DNA of 64,000 bases from NCBI GenBank assembly GCA_900546625.1, contig URDU01000007.1, positions 48,282 through 112,281 on the forward strand, written 5' to 3'. The notes under the pieces are model-generated. The model was not told the DNA's origin, searched no databases, and was given only the letters and a program-made list of their open reading frames with translations. Positions 1 through 8,337 of the stretch are shown one piece after another (the stretch's first letter is position 1; every line of letters starts with the position of its first letter). The translations under genes and the position numbers were made by a program. This DNA comes from an uncultured Lachnobacterium sp. (GTDB lineage Bacteria > Bacillota > Clostridia > Lachnospirales > Lachnospiraceae).

Positions 1-112
1 CGTTATAGGCTTCCAGCTGGGGAGCTTCCTTTTTCACGGCGGTTCCGCAACTGCAAAGCAGTCCTGCTGCCAGCAAAACGAAAAGCATTCTGTAATGATG
101 TTTCTTTTTCAT
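1..112 (-). CDS. Lipoprotein, N-terminal part only (runs off the window)
   Basis: Reading the minus strand from the ATG at 112 gives a classic lipoprotein signal: basic start MKKKHHYR, a hydrophobic stretch (LFVLLAAGLL) and cysteines at residues 20 and 22 that could be the lipidated residue, followed by a charged mature region. Only 37 residues lie inside the window, so the function is unknown. The ATG overlaps the stop of the upstream LuxR-type gene as ATGA, and an AGGAGG lies 8 nt before it inside that gene, so the two are translationally coupled and probably act together. The regulator may control or sense something involving this surface protein; that is inference. Confidence 0.75.
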   Translation of the reverse strand, partial: MKKKHHYRMLFVLLAAGLLCSCGTAVKKEAPQLEAYN

Positions 113-1494
113 CCTCCATTCCTCCTGTGATATCGATAGTAAAACTGAACCAGTCCGATTCTGGACTTTGTTCCGGTTTTCTCATTAAGGCTGGCAATAT
201 GCCGATACAGTGCTGCTCTGGAAATCATCAGTGTCTTCGCAATGTCCTGAACGTTTTCATCAGATACCAGCAGCACCTCCAGCACCTCTTTTTCCCTCTC
301 TGTCAGAGAAAACGACACAGCAAACATTTCCAGACTTTCTTCCTCTCCAGGCTTTATCCCGCTGCTCTCCGGTTCTTTCTTTTCCTGCATGTACAGAGCA
401 TTACTGTAAATGAAAAATGCAATGCTGATCAAAACAAATAGCACCAGCAGCATACCATCCCGCAACATCTGGTTTTCTGACCGTATGAGCCGAAGTGACA
501 ATGATCCTGTAGCAAAAGCGCAGATGTTGTTCACAGCCCTTCCAAGACCTGCCCAGAGCTTCGGACACTTTATCCGGGTTGAAAGCCGCATAAAGCTTAC
601 CGTAAAAAATACAACAAAGAACCCGGCTGACAGATAAAACACAATCAGTCCTGCAAAAAAAGGACCGCCATTTTCCAGTACCACAATACAGAGCACCGAC
701 AAAACCGTCACACAATACATCAGTATATTTCCATACCGGCGTTTCCGGCCGTCAAATAAAACACCCGCCAGAAGACCGCTTCCTGCAAGCAGCAGTCTTG
801 GCCATTGTCCCACATCTGCACTGCCAGATACGTGTCCCAGCGTCACTGCTGCATCCAGAGTAGAAAAAATACAGGTGATCAATATCACAAGAAGAATCAG
901 CCAGAAACCCGCATGCCCGGAGCTTTCCGATGTGCTTTCCTCTTCTGACATTCCATTCTCCGCGTTTAACAGTAATACAGAAACCCCCGCTGCTGAAACA
1001 GCCAGAACCACAGACTCTGCCGTATCATTTTTTATGAGATTATTATTAAGAAACTGAAGAAAGATTCCTACCGCATAAGATATGCCGACAGCCTTCGCCA
1101 GATGCTCAGGTTCTGCCTCCCTGGGCAGATAATAATGTACCGCGCTGCCTGCCATACCCATCAGAACAAAACAGATACAGCCTGCCACCAGAATCGTACT
1201 ATAGGAGTTATGCTGCCAGATTACAAAAATACAAATCACCCCTGCCAGTGCTCCTGCAACCACAACGTTCTGCCAAAATTTTTCTTTTATACAGGAAACA
1301 GCCACCGGGTAAAGCAGAAATCCCAGCACGCTGGCTCCCAGCACATAGCCCTGGGCCGTCACCACCTGTTCCGGTCCGGTAACCATTGCCATCATATTAT
1401 CAAACTGATATTCGATCCCCAGAAAAATAAAATTGAAAAAAGCAAGGGCCATCATCAGCGTCAGCACCCTTCCATTTGATCTGCACCATTTCAT
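109..1494 (-). CDS. Membrane-embedded LuxR-family transcriptional regulator
   Basis: 461 residues. Residues 1 to about 365 are mostly hydrophobic and hold roughly ten to twelve membrane segments in an MFS-like layout. The C-terminal 65 residues (about 395-455) form a LuxR/GerE helix-turn-helix, with LTEREKEVLEVL at the start and a recognition helix around ISRAALYRHIASL. This is the architecture of membrane-bound LuxR regulators known from gut Actinobacteria and Firmicutes, in which a transporter-like domain senses a ligand and the tethered HTH acts on a nearby promoter. The sensed molecule cannot be told from sequence. It ends in an ATGA overlap with the lipoprotein gene. A promoter-like sequence lies upstream at 1544-1571. 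Confidence 0.85.
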   Translation of the reverse strand: MKWCRSNGRVLTLMMALAFFNFIFLGIEYQFDNMMAMVTGPEQVVTAQGYVLGASVLGFLLYPVAVSCIKEKFWQNVVVAGALAGVICIFVIWQHNSYSTILVAGCICFVLMGMAGSAVHYYLPREAEPEHLAKAVGISYAVGIFLQFLNNNLIKNDTAESVVLAVSAAGVSVLLLNAENGMSEEESTSESSGHAGFWLILLVILITCIFSTLDAAVTLGHVSGSADVGQWPRLLLAGSGLLAGVLFDGRKRRYGNILMYCVTVLSVLCIVVLENGGPFFAGLIVFYLSAGFFVVFFTVSFMRLSTRIKCPKLWAGLGRAVNNICAFATGSLSLRLIRSENQMLRDGMLLVLFVLISIAFFIYSNALYMQEKKEPESSGIKPGEEESLEMFAVSFSLTEREKEVLEVLLVSDENVQDIAKTLMISRAALYRHIASLNEKTGTKSRIGLVQFYYRYHRRNGG

Positions 1495-1543
1495 CTATCT
1501 TCACTCCGTTTATCTTTTGAATTACCTTCTTTCTGATAATTTT

Positions 1544-1571
1544 ATTATATACAAAAGTCTCATGCAGACAA
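1544..1571 (-). promoter_or_regulatory. Sigma-A type promoter for the LuxR-type gene
   Basis: On the minus strand TTGTCT (1571-1566) is followed after 16 nt by a perfect TATAAT (1549-1544). Transcription would start near 1537, about 40 nt before the LuxR start codon. The -10 is ideal, the -35 is two bases off consensus and the spacer is one short. Confidence 0.5.
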
Positions 1572-1742
1572 GGTGACATTCGTCTCAATCTTTTTCCTTG
1601 CTTCTTTTTTCTGCTTTTCAATTTTTTATTTTCAGGCCAGGAATGAAACATTTGTCAACTGCAAGACCTTCTTCACTTATGTTAGACTACAGACAAAAGT
1701 ATCACACCCGGTCATAATCACCACCGAAAGGAGCATCATTCT

Positions 1743-2990
1743 ATGAAATATCATGAAGTAAAATGCAGAAACTGCGGAAGTCCAATTCATGTTGCTGAAG
1801 GCGCCGAACGAATCCGCTGCCCCTATTGCGGCACCGAATACATTCTGAATTCTCACAACCGGCAGGAAAATTCCGTCCATGTCATCAACTATGGCGGACG
1901 AGGTGCGCTGTTTCAGTCCTACCTTCCTTCCGGGTGGGATTGCCGCATCTTTGATGACAATGATTCTATCTCCACACTGGCCACCGTCTGCAAGGGGCTA
2001 CAGCTTTTTCCACAGGATATGTCTGCCCAGCTTCTGTTCTATCCTTTCGCCTTCTACAAAGATTCCGCGCCGAAAGCCTCTATTTTTTCCTCTATGGGAA
2101 TTCCTGGACTTTCCTCAGTAGGCGAATATCAGCTGGATCCCATGTCCATGGTCTGCAACTGCCGATGGCTCGAACTTCCCCAGTATGCCCAACGGCGAAT
2201 TGCAGGTATCACCTCCCGGATTCTTCCGGGTCCCCTCTCTGAACCGGAGCTCTATCCGCTTCCCGCAGAAGCCCTTCAGACAAAGGCTCTTCGGTTTCAG
2301 CAGATGGCATCTCAGAAACTTCAGAAACAGGCCAACGTATTTCCCGGCAAGTTCGCTTTTCGCGTCTCAGCAGGCGGGCAGCTTTATGAGGGCTTTTTTG
2401 CCACGATACTTGCACGGGTTCCCAAAAATTCTTCTGCGTCTTCCACAGACCGGATTACGGATTTTCTGAAAAAAGGAACCGCCTTTATGGGTGCCATGTA
2501 CGGCATTGGCGGTCTGGATGCATCCAACTGGGGCCGGGCCTTCGACGCTCTGATTCTCTGTCATTCCTCCGGCTCTGCCGCTTCCTCCTGTGAAGCTGTC
2601 TTTGACCGTTTCCTGGAGGAGCTGAAGTACGGTCCTCTCTACTTTGCCCTTCAGGATGAGGAACTCCAGCGCGCCCGGCAGATACAGCTTCAGGGAGCCA
2701 TGATCAGACAGCAGAATGCGATCCATGCTTCCCAAAACCTTTCCCACACACTTTCCCAGACCTCGGATATAGTAAACCAGGCCTGCCAGGATCACAGCCG
2801 TCAGATGGATCACATCTATGACCACTCTACCGACGGTATCCGTGGCGTAGAGCATTACCGTGATTCCTATGGAAATGCCTATCAGGCAGACGTGAAATAT
2901 GATCATATCTATAAAAATGGAAATACCTTTGTAGCCAGCACGGACGGCAGCCTGCAGCTTGGTCCGGACTGGGAAGAATTAAAGAAATAA
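1743..2990 (+). CDS. Zinc-ribbon protein of unknown function
   Basis: 415 residues. The first 30 residues form a rubredoxin-like zinc ribbon with ligands C8, C11 (CRNC) and C26, C29 (CPYC). The following domain (about 45-290) is soluble and of a fold I cannot name. The region 300-350 is rich in Gln and Arg and looks helical, and the tail (365-415) is rich in Tyr, His and Asp. No signal peptide or membrane segment is visible. A good Shine-Dalgarno (AAGGAG) precedes the ATG. The gene runs divergently from the LuxR-type gene, and a small membrane protein follows 29 nt downstream, so these two probably form an operon. Codon use looks more GC-rich than in the genes after 3 kb. Confidence 0.75.
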   Translation: MKYHEVKCRNCGSPIHVAEGAERIRCPYCGTEYILNSHNRQENSVHVINYGGRGALFQSYLPSGWDCRIFDDNDSISTLATVCKGLQLFPQDMSAQLLFYPFAFYKDSAPKASIFSSMGIPGLSSVGEYQLDPMSMVCNCRWLELPQYAQRRIAGITSRILPGPLSEPELYPLPAEALQTKALRFQQMASQKLQKQANVFPGKFAFRVSAGGQLYEGFFATILARVPKNSSASSTDRITDFLKKGTAFMGAMYGIGGLDASNWGRAFDALILCHSSGSAASSCEAVFDRFLEELKYGPLYFALQDEELQRARQIQLQGAMIRQQNAIHASQNLSHTLSQTSDIVNQACQDHSRQMDHIYDHSTDGIRGVEHYRDSYGNAYQADVKYDHIYKNGNTFVASTDGSLQLGPDWEELKK

Positions 2991-3019
2991 AAACCAGACA
3001 TAGAGATTGGAGAATTCAT

Positions 3020-3508
3020 ATGAAAAAAGTTTACACGAAATATGATTACATCGATATATACTCGAAATTAGGGGTAATGACCGGTACTTTTGCCGCCGTC
3101 AGCATATCACTTGCACTTTTCCTTGGATTTGTGATTACATTAGCCAGCCATGCTCATCCCGATCTGTCAAGTCGAATCTGTCTTCTGCTGTTTGTTCTGA
3201 ACCTGCCTGTCGTGCTTCGCAGTGTAAAGCGCTATAAGGCAATTCAGAACAAACTTCAGAGAAAACAGCCAGATGATGCAGAAGAAAATGTTACCTCTCA
3301 GATCATTCTTCCAACCAGAAAACAGTTATGGGTAGGGATTATCATGCTCGCTGTCCTTGCTTTTGCAATACTATTTTTGAGTGTTCTGATGCTCTGGCTT
3401 ATGATTTCATACTATGAAAACATTTTCTTGATTTTGTTTATCTTTTTAGTTTCCTTATCTCTTCCGGTATTGGCCGTAATGGTTACATACATCCGGTTAC
3501 TGCTGTGA
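3020..3508 (+). CDS. Small integral membrane protein, unknown function
   Basis: 162 residues with four predicted membrane spans (about 20-43, 52-66, 100-130 and 132-158) and a basic cytoplasmic loop (about 67-98) between the second and third. No motif that I recognise. The start has an upstream GGAG (GATTGGAGAATTC) and it follows the zinc-ribbon gene closely, suggesting co-transcription. It is more AT-rich than that neighbour. Function unknown. Confidence 0.6.
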   Translation: MKKVYTKYDYIDIYSKLGVMTGTFAAVSISLALFLGFVITLASHAHPDLSSRICLLLFVLNLPVVLRSVKRYKAIQNKLQRKQPDDAEENVTSQIILPTRKQLWVGIIMLAVLAFAILFLSVLMLWLMISYYENIFLILFIFLVSLSLPVLAVMVTYIRLLL

Positions 3509-3682
3509 TCTTTATGCTTTCGGCTTCAACATGACAACTGTAACAGACAATCTTATCAACAACTCATTTTTATGCAATTATTCTTTCTTCCTTTATTGAC
3601 TTTCATAATTTTGGCAATTATACTTAAATTTGTATTTATAGTACTAAACACACAATATCAAAATAAATTTTTGGAGTAACTC

Positions 3683-4813
3683 ATGATTAAAATCAGCATA
3701 AACGATGCGCAGATCGGTATGGTAACAGCAGAACCGATAAAGACCCCTCTGGGACAGATACTTGCAATGCCCGGCACACCACTCACCCGTCAGCTCATCA
3801 ACAAAATGAAGCTATATAAGGTAGTCAGCATCTCAATTGAAGCTCCATCCGATGCAGCCGCACCACAAGCCGGCGAAAATACAGTAAAGGAAGACAAGGT
3901 AAAACCTGTCCCAAAAACCCGCGCACATGAGATGGTGACCAATATCCAGCGTGTTCAGGCCTCCGAAGAGTTTCGAGGCTTCCAGCTCAAATACCTCACA
4001 TGTATAAATCAGATCAAAGATACCTTTGGCAAAATCTGTAACGGCGAAAAATCCTTTGATGAGGCTGCGCTTCTTACTGCTGTCATTGACCTTTCCGCAT
4101 CCTGCGGCACTACCATAGAGACCTTTGACATGCTCTACAACATGCGCACCATTGCAGACCCTTTGTACTCACACTGTCTGAATGTGGGTCTTATTGCAAG
4201 GATGATCGGACGCTGGCTTCATATGGAGAAGACAGATGTGAATACGCTTACTATCGCAGGAGTACTTCACGATATCGGTAAATGCAAGATTCCCGATGAG
4301 GTACTAAACAAACCTGACAAGCTCACAGACGAGGAATTTGCACTAATAAAAAAGCATCCACAGTTTGGATTTGATCTGATTAAGGATCTGCAGATCGACT
4401 CCAGAATAAAACGCACTGCCCTCATGCATCATGAGCGCTGCGATAGCTCAGGCTATCCCTCACAGCTTGACAGCGCACTGATTGACGACTTTGCCATGAT
4501 AACCGCTATCGCTGATGTGTATGATGCCATGACTGCTGCCAGACGCTACCGCGCACCGCTTTGTCCGTTCGCTGTCATCTCAAGCTTCGAAAGCGAGGGC
4601 TTTACAAAGTACAATACAAAGTTCCTTCTTTTATTTTTGAAAAAGCTTGCTACCACATACCAGAACAACCGCGTAATGCTGAACGACAGCCGGTTCTGTA
4701 ATATTGTGATGCTCAACCCACACGAGCTGTCACGCCCTATAGTTCGCTTTGATGACGGCCGTATACTTGATTTGTCCACAAACCGTGAGTTTTTTATCAA
4801 ATCGGTTATGTAA
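3683..4813 (+). CDS. HD-GYP domain protein (probable cyclic-di-GMP phosphodiesterase)
   Basis: 376 residues. The N-terminal 55 residues resemble the small beta-rich domain often found before HD-GYP (MIKISINDAQIGMV...). The HD-GYP core covers about 150-330, with the HD pair in LHDIGK, then HHERCDSSGYP and IADVYDAMTAARRYR. The usual GYP motif is HHExxDGxGYP; here the Gly after Asp is Ser, but the metal-binding His and Asp residues are kept, so hydrolysis of c-di-GMP to pGpG/GMP is the likely activity. There is no receiver domain or membrane segment. It is monocistronic, converging on murA with a shared terminator between them. Confidence 0.85.
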   Translation: MIKISINDAQIGMVTAEPIKTPLGQILAMPGTPLTRQLINKMKLYKVVSISIEAPSDAAAPQAGENTVKEDKVKPVPKTRAHEMVTNIQRVQASEEFRGFQLKYLTCINQIKDTFGKICNGEKSFDEAALLTAVIDLSASCGTTIETFDMLYNMRTIADPLYSHCLNVGLIARMIGRWLHMEKTDVNTLTIAGVLHDIGKCKIPDEVLNKPDKLTDEEFALIKKHPQFGFDLIKDLQIDSRIKRTALMHHERCDSSGYPSQLDSALIDDFAMITAIADVYDAMTAARRYRAPLCPFAVISSFESEGFTKYNTKFLLLFLKKLATTYQNNRVMLNDSRFCNIVMLNPHELSRPIVRFDDGRILDLSTNREFFIKSVM

Positions 4814-4870
4814 GCCGATTTATAATCAAAAGGTTACTAAGTAGTTACTCAAAATATTATAAAATAGCAA

Positions 4871-4922
4871 AAAATAAGAACCGTGCAGCTACAATAAAGT
4901 AAGTGCTGCCGGTTCTTATTTT
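4871..4922. terminator. Bidirectional terminator between the HD-GYP gene and murA
   Basis: A 13-bp perfect stem (AAAATAAGAACCG pairing with CGGTTCTTATTTT) continues into an inner GCAGC/GCTGC stem. The A- and T-rich feet serve both the plus-strand HD-GYP gene and the minus-strand murA. Confidence 0.85.
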
Positions 4923-4973
4923 ATATATTGCATTTATATTGTATTTACATTTCATGCTTTACGCATATATCTA

Positions 4974-6266
4974 TTATGATACCTTGAGTATGAACTTCTG
5001 AAGCTCCTTCTCATCCTCCACCCTGGCAATCTTTGCGCCAATCTTTGTAAGCTTCTCCTCAAGTGCCTCATAGCCTCTCTGTATATAGTAGATATCATCA
5101 ACCACCGTGATGCCCTCTGCTGCAAGTCCTGCTATAACCAGTGCAGCTCCTGCTCTTAAGTCCGGTGCATTCACTCTGGCGCCTGTGTATCTTTTCACGC
5201 CGCTGATAATTGCTATATTGCTCTCTACCTTTATGTCAGCTCCCATTCTGGTGAGCTCGTCAACATACTTGAAACGATTCTCAAATATGCTCTCTGTCAC
5301 TGTACTGGTACCCTCAGCAATACCCAAAAGCACCGCCATCTGTGGCTGCATATCTGTCGGGAAGCCCGGATACGGAAGTGTGGTGACCTGTGTATGCTTT
5401 AAATGTCCGTCTGATATTACTCTGACTGAGTCATCAAATTCCTCTACCTGACAGCCTACCTCCAAAAGCTTTGCTGTGGTGGCCTCAAGATGCTTTGGAA
5501 TGACATCCTTTACGAGCACATTACCACCTGCTGCAGCAACTGCAAACATGAATGTACCTGCCTCAATCTGATCCGGAATAACAGAATACTCTGTAGCATG
5601 TAATTTCTCCACGCCTACAATTCTGATGACATCGGTTCCTGCGCCCCTGATATTTGCTCCCATGCTGTTTAAGAAGTTTGCCACGTCAACGACATGAGGC
5701 TCCTTAGCCGCATTCTCGATAACTGTCTTGCCATCTGCCATGGCTGCAGCCATCATGATATTGATTGTGGCACCTACAGAAACCTTATCCATATATATGT
5801 GTGTGCCCTTAAGCTCCTTTGCCCTGGCGATGACAAGGCCATGAGCTATGTCTATGTCTGCTCCCATGGAGCGGAAGCCCTTCATATGAAGGTCAATCGG
5901 CCTGCTTCCGATATCACAGCCTCCCGGAAGCGCAACCTCTGCATGCTTGTATTTTCCAAGTAATGCACCAATTAAATAATATGATGCCCTGATTCGTCTG
6001 ATGAATTCATTATCGACATTTACGCCTCTGATAAATGAACCGTTTATCTTTACCTTGTGTATATCCACGCGCTCCACATGTGCGCCGATTTCTTCGATTG
6101 CCTGAAGTAAGACATTGATATCCCTTACATTTGGCAAATTATCTATTGTTACAGTCTCGTCTGTCATTATGGCAGCGGCCAAAATAGCAAGTGCAGCATT
6201 TTTAGCTCCACCAATCTCAACTTCACCGTATAAAGGATTTCCACCTTTGATTACGTACTGTTCCAT
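4974..6266 (-). CDS. murA: UDP-N-acetylglucosamine 1-carboxyvinyltransferase
   Basis: 430 residues, normal for MurA. It transfers enolpyruvate from PEP to UDP-GlcNAc, the first committed step of peptidoglycan synthesis in the cytoplasm. Recognisable features are the N-terminal GGNPLYGEVEIGGAKNAAL with the catalytic Lys/Asn pair, the active-site cysteine loop PGGCDIGSRPIDLH (around residue 115, the fosfomycin target), and the C-terminal DLRAGAALVIAGLAAEG. The start ATG has a GGTGG before it. A 187-nt spacer separates it from the aroK-like gene upstream, so co-transcription is possible but not shown. Confidence 0.97.
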   Translation of the reverse strand: MEQYVIKGGNPLYGEVEIGGAKNAALAILAAAIMTDETVTIDNLPNVRDINVLLQAIEEIGAHVERVDIHKVKINGSFIRGVNVDNEFIRRIRASYYLIGALLGKYKHAEVALPGGCDIGSRPIDLHMKGFRSMGADIDIAHGLVIARAKELKGTHIYMDKVSVGATINIMMAAAMADGKTVIENAAKEPHVVDVANFLNSMGANIRGAGTDVIRIVGVEKLHATEYSVIPDQIEAGTFMFAVAAAGGNVLVKDVIPKHLEATTAKLLEVGCQVEEFDDSVRVISDGHLKHTQVTTLPYPGFPTDMQPQMAVLLGIAEGTSTVTESIFENRFKYVDELTRMGADIKVESNIAIISGVKRYTGARVNAPDLRAGAALVIAGLAAEGITVVDDIYYIQRGYEALEEKLTKIGAKIARVEDEKELQKFILKVS

Positions 6267-6453
6267 ATTCCACCTCTATGAATTCAGGAGTATACTTCCT
6301 CCTAATATACTATTCTCAATTTACACTATTGTTATACATCCAACTACAAATTTCATTTATAACGGCATACTTAAGCCGTCATTTGTGCCGGTGCTGCTTT
6401 TAATAAATGACGCAGCAGCTGCTATTATCTAATCATATCACGATAAATAAGCA

Positions 6454-6960
6454 CTATAATTCAAGTGCCTCCACCAGCTTCTCTACTGTCTGCTCCACAT
6501 CAAGCCCCTCCTCGGAAACCTCGATGTCCGCATACTGCTCATACAATTTTGAGCGCTCTTCAAAAAGGGTCTCTAAAGTCTGCCCTTCCTTTAATACTAC
6601 ACCTCTACCCTTTATGTCTGCAAGTCGTTTTTCCAAAATAGCATAGGAAACCTTGAGATACACAACTCTGCCTATCTCCTTAAGATGCTCCATGGCCTCT
6701 TTTCCGTATACCACCGAACCGCCTGTAGCTATAATGGCCCTATCAGCCCTGATAGAGGCATTGACACGGTTCTCTACCTCTATAAATCCGTCCGTGCCCT
6801 TTTCCTCAATTATCTCGCGCAGAAGCTTTCCCTCCTGCTCCTGTATCAGTAAATCCGCATCCAGGAAGCTGTACCCGAGCACCTTTGCAAGTATTACGCC
6901 TATGGTACTCTTTCCAACTCCCGGCATGCCTATAAGTACGATATTAGTTTTCTGTTCCAT
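6454..6960 (-). CDS. aroK: Shikimate-kinase-like P-loop kinase
   Basis: 168 residues with the shikimate kinase layout: Walker A GMPGVGKST (11-19), D34 and D36 of the DxD metal/shikimate motif, and a C-terminal arginine in ERSKLYEQYADIEV. Shikimate kinase makes shikimate 3-phosphate for chorismate and aromatic amino acids. Two key spots differ: the FRxxE motif is FIEVE (59-63), losing the arginine that binds the shikimate carboxylate, and the GGG triplet is GGS (80-82). It may therefore act on another substrate. The gene overlaps the 3' end of the PrsA-like gene by 17 nt, so it is coupled to it rather than to other aro genes, none of which are here. Confidence 0.7.
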   Translation of the reverse strand: MEQKTNIVLIGMPGVGKSTIGVILAKVLGYSFLDADLLIQEQEGKLLREIIEEKGTDGFIEVENRVNASIRADRAIIATGGSVVYGKEAMEHLKEIGRVVYLKVSYAILEKRLADIKGRGVVLKEGQTLETLFEERSKLYEQYADIEVSEEGLDVEQTVEKLVEALEL

Positions 6961-8164
6961 CTACTGCCTCAGTATTCTGTGTATCTGTACTATTGGTGCT
7001 TTCTGACTGCTGTGTACTCTCTGTAGCACTTGTGTCTGCAGCCTTTTTGTCCTTCTTGGTAGTAGTAAAATAATTGTGAATCTTGATCTTGTCAAGCTGC
7101 TTCTGCTTTACAGACCATTTTTCATCATCCTGCCATCCTGAAAGGATGTCATTGTAATATTTGTCCTCTTTATTGCCCTTTACAGTCTTTCTGTTGGACT
7201 CTGTTGCTTCCTCATCTGTCTTCTTATCGAGTCTTACGATATAGTAAGTGCTGTCTGTAGTGATAAGGTCTGAGGTCTGTCCCTCCTCGAGGGAATTGAG
7301 TGCATCTACAACGCTCTGATCAAGATTGTTTGTAGTGTATACACTGTCCTTTGTCTTGCTGTCTGATGACTCTGAGCTCTCTGTTGACTCTGTGTCATCT
7401 GATTTCTTATCTGAATCATCTGTCTTCTCCGCGTCCGGATCAACGTATGTGGCGTATGTGCCTGTTGTGGCTGTAGTGCCTGCTGCCTTGGCTGCATCCT
7501 CTAAGGATGATCCGCCTGCAAGCGCCTCTACCACTGCATCTGCCTGTGCCTTTATCTGTGCTGACTGCTCATCTGTATATGTCTGATACTGGTAATTAGA
7601 ATCATATGCGCCCTTGTAGTCGAGCTTTACGATAGTGTATGCAGCCATATTGGCTTCCTCATCTGTCACACTTGAATCTGCATTCTTGATGATTGCGGCA
7701 TACATCTTGCTCTTTATAAGACGAAGCTCTAAATATTCCTCGACAATCTCCTGTGTGGCACTCATCTCGTCTATCACATCATCGGAATTTGCCTTCATAA
7801 ACTTCTTTGCGGCCTTTTCGATTTCCTTTTTCTCATCATCAGAAACCTCTACATCGTAATCTGACTGATGCGCCTTTAATGTGTAAAGCTCATGCGCCTC
7901 TTCGATGGCATTTTTCTTCCATGTCTCAAGCACAGTATTATTGCCTGATACAGTCTTGTCCCAGTAGCCCTCGCCCATGTACTGTATATACATGTCATCA
8001 TAACCGGCCTCCTGGTACCTTATCATAAAATTAACAAGCCCAAGCTTGATATCCTCTTTATCTAATGTCGCAACTGTTGCGGTTTTATTTATTGAACATC
8101 CTGTAAAAGCTGTAACTGAGAGTGTTGCAGCCAATAACATAGCTATTACTTTTTTCGCTTTCAT
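6944..8164 (-). CDS. PrsA/SurA-like peptidyl-prolyl isomerase lipoprotein
   Basis: 406 residues. A lipoprotein signal ends at C23 (TAFTGC), so the protein is anchored on the outer face of the membrane. Residues 30-165 resemble the SurA-N/PrsA chaperone region. The parvulin-like domain (about 168-330) is broken by an acidic Ser/Asp/Lys/Glu stretch near 245-270, and the C-terminal 30 residues are Ser/Thr/Gln/Glu-rich. The family helps exported proteins fold. The Shine-Dalgarno is weak (AGAGG). It runs into the aroK-like gene with a 17-nt overlap, and mfd lies 173 nt upstream. Confidence 0.8.
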   Translation of the reverse strand: MKAKKVIAMLLAATLSVTAFTGCSINKTATVATLDKEDIKLGLVNFMIRYQEAGYDDMYIQYMGEGYWDKTVSGNNTVLETWKKNAIEEAHELYTLKAHQSDYDVEVSDDEKKEIEKAAKKFMKANSDDVIDEMSATQEIVEEYLELRLIKSKMYAAIIKNADSSVTDEEANMAAYTIVKLDYKGAYDSNYQYQTYTDEQSAQIKAQADAVVEALAGGSSLEDAAKAAGTTATTGTYATYVDPDAEKTDDSDKKSDDTESTESSESSDSKTKDSVYTTNNLDQSVVDALNSLEEGQTSDLITTDSTYYIVRLDKKTDEEATESNRKTVKGNKEDKYYNDILSGWQDDEKWSVKQKQLDKIKIHNYFTTTKKDKKAADTSATESTQQSESTNSTDTQNTEAVDGTEN

Positions 8165-8337
8165 TGTATCTATCCTCTTTAAAATTGGTATAGTATCGCT
8201 CGTATATTATAGAGCTTTTCGGGCCTGCTGGCAAGCATTTTCTAAACTTTGTAAATTATCGTCAATTTCGCGTAAAGCATGGGGCTTTTCCTATGCTATA
8301 TGCCACATAAATTTTAGGTGCTATGCGCTACATGAAT

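Noticed and set aside
3..197. 64-codon minus-strand frame at the left edge
   Set aside because: It overlaps the LuxR 3' end and the lipoprotein start in a different frame and has no ribosome site; the lipoprotein reading from 112 has a signal peptide and coupled start.
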